DNA from: Chloroflexota bacterium
GTDB lineage: Bacteria; Chloroflexota; Anaerolineae; B4-G1; SLSP01
NCBI GenBank assembly: GCA_022707725.1
Contig: JAKJAB010000110.1
Span: forward strand, 3,964 to 9,779
DNA length: 5,816 nt
Direction of reading: 5' to 3'
Shown: in pieces, positions 1-5,171 of the stretch
Position numbering within the stretch: the first letter of the stretch is position 1
How the letters are laid out: each line of letters begins with the position of its first letter
Program-made: the position numbers and the translations under genes
The notes under the pieces: model-generated
The model's input: only the letters and a program-made list of their open reading frames with translations
What the model was told of the DNA's origin: nothing
Database searches by the model: none

Positions 1-941
1 TCTTCACCATCGATCCTGGCGACCACGTCGACAATGAAGCGCACACCGCCCTGCCGGACGCCGTGTCGGCCAAATTCGCGGCGCTGCCCTGGGGGGCGTT
101 GGACGACGCGCCGGAAGCGATGCGCAATCGCTACTGCCGGCAAGCCTTTGCCGCCGGAGACTTCACCCTCACGTTCGATCAAACGGCGTTGGAGCGCGCT
201 GCCGCCAAATACGGGCGCGCCCTCGCCCACACCGCACGGATGTACCACCACATTGCCGCGCGCATGGGGAACCGCCCCTTCGACCTCGAAGTCTCCGTGG
301 ACGAGACGGAAACACCCACCTCGCCGGAAGAGCACCTCTTCGTCGCCCTGGAGCTGCGGCGACTGGGCGTGCAGTGGATGAGCCTGGCGCCGCGCTTCGT
401 CGGGCGCTTCGAGAAGGGCGTGGACTACATCGGCAACCTTTCCACTTTCACAGAAGCCTTCGCCCGTCACGCCGCCGTCGCGCGGACGGTGGGACCGTAC
501 AAACTCAGCCTGCACTCCGGCTCGGACAAGTTCTCCATCTACGGGATCGCTGCGCAGTTGACGGGGGGCCTGGTGCATCTCAAGACCGCCGGGACGAGTT
601 ATCTAGAAGCGTTGCGGACGGTGGCGCAAGTCGCGCCAGTCTTTTTCCGCGAAGTCTGCGCCTTCTCCATCGGGCGCTACGAGACCGACCGGGCCACCTA
701 TCACGTCTCCGCGCAACTGTCGAAGGTCCCCGCACTCGAGTCGTTGACCGATGCGGAACTGCCCGACCTGCTCAACCAGTTCGACGCGCGGCAGGTGCTG
801 CACGTCACGTTCGGCTCGGCGCTGGACGCCTACCACGACCAACTAATGGCGCTGCTGGACGCACACGCTGGCGTCTATGAGACGCTGCTCGACCAGCACT
901 TCCAGCGGCATCTTCAGCCATTTTCGATTTTGGATTTTTGA
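1..941 (+). CDS. uxaE: Tagaturonate/fructuronate epimerase UxaE, 5'-truncated by window edge
   Basis: The frame is open from base 3 to the TGA at 939-941, giving 312 residues; the N-terminal part lies outside the window. It starts inside the motif FTIDPGDHVDNEAH, which I recognise as characteristic of the UxaE family. Later family-like segments are VSVDETETPTSPEEHLF, GVQWMSLAPRFVGRFEKGVDY and PYKLSLHSGSDKFSIYG, whose His and acidic residues are likely metal or substrate ligands. In Thermotoga maritima UxaE interconverts D-tagaturonate and D-fructuronate in the cytoplasm, joining galacturonate and glucuronate catabolism. The next gene, uxaC, makes both of these substrates, which supports the call. 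The GTG at base 63 is internal, not a start. The last residues (SILDF) are encoded by a 7-bp tandem repeat, so the natural C-terminus was probably RHLQPF or close to it. The family is seen directly; the enzymatic activity is inferred. Confidence 0.88.
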   Translation, partial: FTIDPGDHVDNEAHTALPDAVSAKFAALPWGALDDAPEAMRNRYCRQAFAAGDFTLTFDQTALERAAAKYGRALAHTARMYHHIAARMGNRPFDLEVSVDETETPTSPEEHLFVALELRRLGVQWMSLAPRFVGRFEKGVDYIGNLSTFTEAFARHAAVARTVGPYKLSLHSGSDKFSIYGIAAQLTGGLVHLKTAGTSYLEALRTVAQVAPVFFREVCAFSIGRYETDRATYHVSAQLSKVPALESLTDAELPDLLNQFDARQVLHVTFGSALDAYHDQLMALLDAHAGVYETLLDQHFQRHLQPFSILDF

Positions 942-947
942 TTTCGG
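920..947. repeat. Heptameric tandem repeat (ATTTTNG)x4 over the uxaE stop codon
   Basis: Four consecutive 7-bp units, ATTTTCG, ATTTTGG, ATTTTTG and ATTTCGG, run without a break. They encode the last five residues of UxaE, include its stop codon and end 8 bases before the uxaC ribosome site. The AT-rich composition differs sharply from the surrounding GC-rich coding sequence. The form matches the short tandemly repeated repetitive (STRR) heptamers known from cyanobacteria and also seen in Chloroflexota. No function is evident. Confidence 0.7.
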
Positions 948-955
948 ACTGTTTT

Positions 956-960
956 GGAGA
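956..960 (+). promoter_or_regulatory. Ribosome binding site fixing the uxaC start at ATG 965
   Basis: GGAGA lies 4 bases upstream of ATG 965. An in-frame TTG at 938 would add nine residues, but these would be translated from the repeat and the ribosome site itself. That makes ATG 965 the real start. Confidence 0.8.
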
Positions 961-964
961 AAAC

Positions 965-2386
965 ATGACAGCGAAAAAGTGGACTCTACACCCAGACCGT
1001 TTCTTCGATTCCGATCCGACGCAGCGGGCGGTGGCGCGCGAGCTGTACGCGACGGTCGCCAGCCTGCCGCTCGTCTGCCCGCACGGGCACGTGAACCAGC
1101 ACCTATTCGTGGATGAATACGCGAGCTTTGGCAGCCCGGCGGATTTGCTGATCATCCCCGATCACTATGTCTTCCGTATGTTGTACTCACAAGGTATCCC
1201 GCTGGAAACGTTGGGCGTTCCCCGCAGCGATGGCGGTCCCGTGGAAGAAGATCATCGCAAAATCTGGCAGACGTTCGCCGAGCATTTCCACCTGTTTCGC
1301 GGCACGCCAAGCGGGATCTGGTTGCAACACGAACTCACTGAAGTGTTCGGCGTCGAAGAAAAACCGTGCGGTGCGAACGCGCAGGTCATCTACGACCACA
1401 TCGCCGCGCAACTGGCCTCCTCTGCATTCTCGCCGCGCCGGATGTTCGAGCGGTTCAAGATCGAAGTTCTCTGCACCACCGACGCTGCCAGCGACGATTT
1501 GAAAGACCACCAGGCCATCCGCGACTCCGGCTGGTCCGGCATTGTGCTGCCCACCTTCCGCCCCGACGCCGTGGTGAACCTGGACGCGCCCCACTGGCGC
1601 GCCAACGTAGACGCGCTCAGCGCCGCCGTCGGCTTCGAGGTAGACAGCTACAACAGGCTCATCCAGGCGCTAGAAGCCCGGCGCGCGTTCTTCGTCGAAA
1701 TGGGCGCGCGCGCCACCGACCACGCCGCGTTGACAGCCTACACGGGCGAACTCACGCCGCACGAGGCCGAGACGATCTTCGAGCGGGCGCTCAAGGGTGC
1801 GGCTACAGCCGAAGATGCCGCGCGCTTCACCGGTCACATGCTGATGGAGATGGCGCGCATGAGCATCGAGGATGGAATGGTCATGCAAATCCACGTCGGT
1901 TCATTCCGCAACCACAACCAGGCCGTTTTCGACCGTTTCGGCCTGGACAAGGGCTGCGACATCCCCGTCGCCTCGGAGTTCACGCACAACCTGCGGCCCT
2001 TGCTGGCGAAGTACGGCAACGATCCGCGACTCACGCTCATCCTCTTCACCCTCGACGAGGACACCTACTCCCGCGAGCTGGCAACGCTGGCCGGGCACTA
2101 TCCCGCGCTCAAACTGGGGCCGCCGTGGTGGTTCCACGACAGCCTCGCCGGGATGCGCCGCTACTTCGAGCGGGTGATGGAGACCGCCGGCCTTTACAAC
2201 ACCGCCGGCTTCAACGACGACACGCGCGCCTTCCCTTCCATCCCCGCCCGGCACGATGTCTGGCGGCGCGCCAGCGCCAACTGGGTCGCCGGCCTCGTCG
2301 TCCGCCACGTCGTCGAGATGGACGACGCGCGCGAAATGATGCTCGATTTAGCGTATCGTTTGGCAAAACGGGCGTACAAACTGTAG
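965..2386 (+). CDS. uxaC: Uronate (glucuronate/galacturonate) isomerase UxaC
   Basis: This cytoplasmic enzyme isomerises D-glucuronate to D-fructuronate and D-galacturonate to D-tagaturonate, the first step of hexuronate use. The product is 473 residues, close to the roughly 470 of E. coli UxaC. It is a divergent amidohydrolase-fold TIM barrel. The metal-binding HxH at the end of the first strand reads PHGH (His40, His42). PDHYVFRMLYSQGIPLETLGV follows at 65-85, LCTTD at 169-173 and MQIHVGSFRNHN at 307-318 (barrel His310). The segment GPPWWFHDS is at 385-393, and the strand-8 acid lies in FNDDTRAFPSIPARHD (Asp418/Asp419). All landmarks of the family are present and nothing looks broken. It starts 23 bases after the uxaE stop, with its own ribosome site, so it is very probably co-transcribed with uxaE. 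Wobble positions are strongly C-biased. The family call is very secure. Confidence 0.95.
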   Translation: MTAKKWTLHPDRFFDSDPTQRAVARELYATVASLPLVCPHGHVNQHLFVDEYASFGSPADLLIIPDHYVFRMLYSQGIPLETLGVPRSDGGPVEEDHRKIWQTFAEHFHLFRGTPSGIWLQHELTEVFGVEEKPCGANAQVIYDHIAAQLASSAFSPRRMFERFKIEVLCTTDAASDDLKDHQAIRDSGWSGIVLPTFRPDAVVNLDAPHWRANVDALSAAVGFEVDSYNRLIQALEARRAFFVEMGARATDHAALTAYTGELTPHEAETIFERALKGAATAEDAARFTGHMLMEMARMSIEDGMVMQIHVGSFRNHNQAVFDRFGLDKGCDIPVASEFTHNLRPLLAKYGNDPRLTLILFTLDEDTYSRELATLAGHYPALKLGPPWWFHDSLAGMRRYFERVMETAGLYNTAGFNDDTRAFPSIPARHDVWRRASANWVAGLVVRHVVEMDDAREMMLDLAYRLAKRAYKL

Positions 2387-2387
2387 G

Positions 2388-2527
2388 CAGTAGACGGTAG
2401 ACGGTAGACAGCAGACAGGGGGAGGGAAACCCCGTCTACCGTCTATCTATCAAAAAAACAAGATGGCAAACAGTAGACCGTAACAGGAGAAAACAACCCC
2501 GTCTACCGTCTACTGTCTACCGTCTAC
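2388..2527. repeat. Nested inverted array of GTAGACN heptamers between uxaC and uxuB
   Basis: This covers nearly all of the 162-bp gene-free gap. Four heptads in one orientation (GTAGACG, GTAGACG, GTAGACA, GCAGACA; 2390-2417) are followed by two inverted heptads (2434-2447), one forward heptad (2473-2479) and four inverted heptads (2501-2528). The outer arms 2388-2404 and 2499-2515 are a perfect 17-bp inverted repeat. Inside it, 2391-2404 pairs perfectly over 14 bp with 2432-2445, and 2471-2478 pairs over 8 bp with 2508-2515. An 18-base direct copy of AACCCCGTCTACCGTCTA occurs at 2428 and 2495, so the block looks like a duplicated palindromic unit. No T-run follows either stem on the + strand, so it is not a standard terminator. 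It could stabilise or attenuate the operon mRNA, but that is inference. Confidence 0.8.
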
Positions 2528-2536
2528 GCATTCAAC

Positions 2537-2542
2537 AAGGAG
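2537..2542 (+). promoter_or_regulatory. Ribosome binding site of the SDR gene
   Basis: AAGGAG sits 6 bases before ATG 2549. It is a strong match at ideal spacing and is placed just after the end of the heptamer array. Confidence 0.8.
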
Positions 2543-2548
2543 CTTAAA

Positions 2549-3382
2549 ATGGACAAAACTTACCTGAACAAACTTTTCGGTCTGGAAGGCAAAGTCGCTG
2601 TGGTGACGGGCGGCGGCGGGGTTTTGTGCGGGGCGTTGAGCCTGGCATTGGGGCGCGTCGGCGTCAAAGTGGCCGTACTCGATCTGTTCGTCGAGGCGGC
2701 GCAGCGGGTTGTGGATCAGATTATCGCTGAGAGCGGCGAGGCGATCGCCGTGCAGTGCAACGTGTTGGACAAGCCCAGCATCGAAGCGGCGGCGCAGGCC
2801 GTACTGACGGCGTTTGGCAAAGTCGACATTCTCATCAACGGCGCGGGGGGTAACAAACCGCAGGCCACGACCAGCGCGACGGCCTCTTTCTTCGATCTGC
2901 CGGCCGATGCCGTGCAGTGGGTGTTCGATCTCAACTTCATCGGCTCGCTGTTGCCCAGCCAGGTCTTCGGCAAGCTGATGGCCGAGCAGAAGCACGGCGC
3001 GATCCTCAACATCTCGTCGATGAACGCCTTCCGCCCGCTCACCCGCATCCCCGCCTACTCCGGGGCCAAGGCCGCCATCAGCAATTTCACCCAATGGCTG
3101 GCGGTCCACATGAACCAGGAATACTCGCCGGACATCCGCGTGAACGCGCTCGCGCCGGGCTTCTTCCTCACCGAGCAGAACCGCTTTCTGCTCACCGAAA
3201 AGGACACGGGTGACCTCACCGCGCGCGGTAAGTCCATTATCGATCACACGCCGATGGGCCGCTTTGGCACGCCGGAAGACCTGGTCAGCACCACGCTCTG
3301 GCTGCTCTCCGACGGGGCCAGCTTTGTGACGGGCGTCGTTGTCCCGGTGGATGGCGGCTTTAGCGTATTTAGTGGAGTGTGA
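2549..3382 (+). CDS. uxuB: SDR-family D-mannonate oxidoreductase (fructuronate reductase)
   Basis: This 277-residue short-chain dehydrogenase/reductase resembles in length and motifs the SDR-type UxuB (YjmF) of Bacillus subtilis, not the long-chain enzyme of E. coli. It would reduce D-fructuronate to D-mannonate with NADH in the cytoplasm. The cofactor loop is TGGGGVLCG (20-28), an altered form of TGxxxGxG. An acidic Asp45 follows strand 2 (VAVLDL), which favours NAD over NADP. NGAG is at 97-100, structural Asn129 is in DLNF, catalytic serine is in NISSM (156/157), and the active-site YSGAK is at 170-174. VNALAPGFF at 198-206 and the C-terminal VDGGFSVFSGV are typical of classical SDRs. Its substrate is inferred mainly from following uxaE and uxaC; a related keto-acid reductase is the alternative. 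The gene is intact, with its own ribosome site, and is separated from uxaC by the repeat block. Confidence 0.85.
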   Translation: MDKTYLNKLFGLEGKVAVVTGGGGVLCGALSLALGRVGVKVAVLDLFVEAAQRVVDQIIAESGEAIAVQCNVLDKPSIEAAAQAVLTAFGKVDILINGAGGNKPQATTSATASFFDLPADAVQWVFDLNFIGSLLPSQVFGKLMAEQKHGAILNISSMNAFRPLTRIPAYSGAKAAISNFTQWLAVHMNQEYSPDIRVNALAPGFFLTEQNRFLLTEKDTGDLTARGKSIIDHTPMGRFGTPEDLVSTTLWLLSDGASFVTGVVVPVDGGFSVFSGV

Positions 3383-3388
3383 AAAGGA
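3382..3388 (+). promoter_or_regulatory. Ribosome binding site for the broken hydrolase gene (start GTG 3394)
   Basis: AAAAGGA overlaps the last base of the SDR stop codon and lies 5 bases before GTG 3394. The alternative GTG at 3379 would overlap the SDR stop (GTGA) but lacks a site of its own. I prefer 3394, which implies translational coupling to the SDR. Confidence 0.6.
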
Positions 3389-3393
3389 CAAAA

Positions 3394-4012
3394 GTGAGAA
3401 AAACACACTATGATCCAGTTGCACCAGACGCCAAACCGGGCGATTTCAATATCCGGGCGGGACAACTCAAAATCAACAAAGTGCCCTACCCGGCGGACAT
3501 CGGGACGCTGATCGTGCCAGAAAACCGGAGCACTCCGTCCCGGAGCGCTCCCGCCACGCGCTTGATTGCGCTGCCGGTGGTCCGCATTCACAGCCCCAAT
3601 CCCCGGCCCCGCGAACCGATCTTCTGGTCTGGGCGGTTACACCATCCTCGAAGTCGTCGAGGACATGGAAATGGCCCGCATCGCCCTGGGCTATGAGACG
3701 CCTATCTGGCCGCCGCACGAGGCGACCCGAGCGGACTGTGGCTGATGTCGCTGGCCAGCGACTTTATGCTGCCGAAGATGCTCACCTGGGGCCATTTGCT
3801 GGCCCAGGGCCGCAGCGCCGATTTCAATCCAGCCCGCGATTACGTCCGCGAACTCGATCCGCCGGACGCGATCCTGGGTTCCCCTGTCGCCCTGGCGATC
3901 TGGGGGACGGCCAGCGCGTGGCCGACCAAACTCATCCTGTCAGAATTCAGGCAGCCACAGCCCTCGGACGTCCCCACACTGCTGGTGAGCGGTAGCGTGG
4001 ATTTCTCCACTC
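3394..4012 (+). pseudogene. Alpha/beta-hydrolase (TAP/proline-iminopeptidase-like) remnant with internal deletions
   Basis: Three collinear pieces of one hydrolase are visible. Piece A (frame 1, about 3394-3628) runs from the start to GTLIVPENRS, RLIALPVVRIHSP and EPIFW, typical of exported or cytoplasmic TAP-like peptidase/esterase relatives. Piece B (frame 2, about 3632-3697) reads GGYTILEVVEDMEMARIALGYE, the helix just before the nucleophile elbow. Piece C (frame 1, 3697-4012) reads DAYLAAARGDPSGLWLMSL, TWGHLLAQGRSADFNPARDY and TLLVSGSVDFSTP, which holds the late strand with the catalytic acid. From family knowledge, the block with the oxyanion GGPG (between A and B), the GxSxG serine (between B and C) and the C-terminal catalytic His are missing. 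The gene therefore cannot encode an active enzyme as written. Its position just behind the SDR with a ribosome site suggests it was once the operon's last gene. Decay and misassembly are both possible. Confidence 0.7.
3526..3551. repeat. Two adjacent short palindromes inside the hydrolase remnant
   Basis: CGGAG-CA-CTCCG (3526-3537) is followed after four bases by the perfect 10-bp palindrome GGAGCGCTCC (3542-3551). They encode STPSRSAPA between ENRS and RLIALP, a spot where I expect a shorter linker in relatives. This looks like a small in-frame palindromic insertion, but the expected linker length is from memory. Confidence 0.45.
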
Positions 4013-4035
4013 CCCGAGAGCACGAGTTTGGAGTG
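4008..4035. repeat. Short inverted repeat at the hydrolase/jelly-roll junction
   Basis: CACTCC (4008-4013) and GGAGTG (4030-4035) are perfect 6-bp inverted arms around a 16-base centre. The recognisable hydrolase sequence ends at VDFSTP within the left arm, and the next protein's sequence begins at the right arm. Six-base arms can arise by chance, so the link to the junction is suggestive only. Confidence 0.35.
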
Positions 4036-4572
4036 GCTGGGCTATTCCAGCATCAGCGGTGCGAGAGGCAGCTACCCGTGGGGATTGCGCGATTGCCGGG
4101 CCGCTTCCGGGCAAAAGAGCGTGTGGGCCTACGGCGGCGACGATGACGGCAGCCTGCTGCTCTGCGGCGCGGACTATCCCACCAGGTTGATGACGTGGAT
4201 GTACAAGTACACGCCGATTGATCTCCGCTATGTGGCAAAAGGGGAATACAGCGCCAAAGTGTGGACGAATCTGGCGCCGGGCGCACAAGTGTGTCTCAGC
4301 GTCGCCCAAATCGAATCGGGCAACTGCGTGCGGGAGGATCACTGGCCGGCCGTGACGGATTACCACGGCGTCTGTCGCAGTGGACAGACGGGTGAGTGGG
4401 AAGACCTGACGCTCGATCTGCCGAATGTACCGGGCCTGGGCAACGTCCTCGGCGAGCGCGTGTGCATCGACGTGCAATTTTGGGGCGGCGAACCCGGCTC
4501 CGCAACGCGCCCGGAAGGCGCTTACGTGGATGACGTGCGCCTGCAGCTCTGCCCAGAAGGATTGAGCACATA
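4013..4572 (+). pseudogene. Exported jelly-roll (MAM / choice-of-anchor-J-like) domain fragment
   Basis: The frame is open from 3989 to the TAG at 4643-4645, but the convincing coding part is about 4025-4560, starting EWLGYSSISGARGSYPWGL. Counting from the TTG at 4028, the pattern RDCRAASGQKSVWAYGG (21-37), PTRLMTWMYKYTPIDL (51-66), AKVWTNLAPGAQVCLSVAQI (76-95), GEWEDLTLDLPNV (122-134) and EGAYVDDVRLQLC (163-175) is a full beta-sandwich. I recognise this style from secreted Chloroflexota proteins, with 'trauma' words such as Trp-rich first strand and a closing EGAYVDD. Seven or more cysteines fit an extracellular protein. It has no signal peptide, no ribosome site and no proper start, so it is the middle or end of a larger protein whose front is lost at about 4012. 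Substrate or ligand unknown. Confidence 0.6.
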
Positions 4573-5171
4573 TTGCGCCGGGACGGGCGGCGAAGCTACG
4601 CCAACGACGATGGCATCGTGCATCACACCGTCACAGGCAGCGTAGTTTCCGCGCCGGAGGTCGTCACGCCGCGCAAGACCTACTACCTGCCAGGCTTCGA
4701 TATGCCCTCCGGGGCCGTCGCGTGGCCGAGCCTTGCCGTCGCCGAACAGACGGGCGTCGCGTACCTGGCTTGGCGCGAACCGTACTGGGTGCGCCTCAGC
4801 ACGGGGGGTATACGATGCAGCACGAGACGTGACACGCTTATTGGAACAATAGAACATGGAGCGCGCCACTGCGCAAAATCAATGACAGGGACACCTTCTA
4901 CTCCGCTATCGTCACCGCGCCGGATGGGCAGGCGCGCCCGGCCTACGAGACGGAGCCGGGCAGCTTCCCCCTGCGCCAGGCCACCCACGACCTTTATCCC
5001 GAACCGCAGCGCGATGGATCCATCGTACTGGCCTACTCCGGCGGGGATGATAGCTTCGTGCTGGCCTCCGATCACTCCATGTGGCCGGGCCACTCGCGCA
5101 TCTACCGCTACGTGCGGAAAGACGGCGTCTGGTCGGAACCGTTGAGCGTGGCGGAGAACACTGCCAACTAG
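4573..5171 (+). pseudogene. Probable exported beta-propeller fragment with two single-base frameshifts
   Basis: Coding sequence runs in frame 1 from about 4590 to 4806 (DDGIVHHTVTGSVV, RKTYYLPGFDMPSG, WPSLAVAEQTGVAYLAWREPYWVRL). It then passes briefly into frame 2 (GVYDAARDV, 4805-4831) and on into frame 3 from 4833 (HAYWNNRTWSAP) to the TAG at 5169-5171. Skipping one base in the six-G run 4803-4808 and one more near 4832 restores a single open frame, which is strong evidence that these pieces belong together. The frame-3 piece, 112 codons, has no usable start codon. WSAP (4857-4868) and WSEP (5130-5141) end two repeat-like units, and with GSIVLAYSGGDDSFVLASD between them they resemble blades of sialidase-like or BNR-type propellers. 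No strict Asp-box is seen. Whether it joins the preceding jelly-roll as one protein is unknown, because the frame also changes near 4575-4610. Confidence 0.55.

Noticed and set aside
938..964. TTG start at 938 extending UxaC by nine residues
   Set aside because: The extension would be encoded by repeat and ribosome-site sequence; ATG 965 has GGAGA at good spacing and gives the usual family length.
1366..2400. 344-codon + strand frame inside uxaC
   Set aside because: It is an Arg/His/Pro-rich shadow of the C-biased uxaC reading frame, with no motif or ribosome site.
2391..2460. Rho-independent terminator after uxaC
   Set aside because: The stem is strong but is followed by TCTATC and then an A-run on the + strand, not a T-run. 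A minus-strand terminator is not needed, as no minus-strand gene is supported.
2390..2528. CRISPR array
   Set aside because: The repeats are 7 bp, contiguous and in both orientations, with no unique spacers of regular length.
2510..3424. 304-codon open frame on the minus strand
   Set aside because: It lies antisense to the clearly real SDR gene, is rich in Arg/Gly/Ala without any recognisable motif, and begins in the repeat array.
3693..3995. 100-codon + strand frame (Arg-rich)
   Set aside because: The alternative frame of the same bases reads the clearly hydrolase-like TWGHLLAQGRSADFN sequence.
4013..5171. One single intact exported lectin plus propeller gene
   Set aside because: There is no start, signal peptide or ribosome site, and the frame changes at least three times, so the parts are listed as separate fragments.
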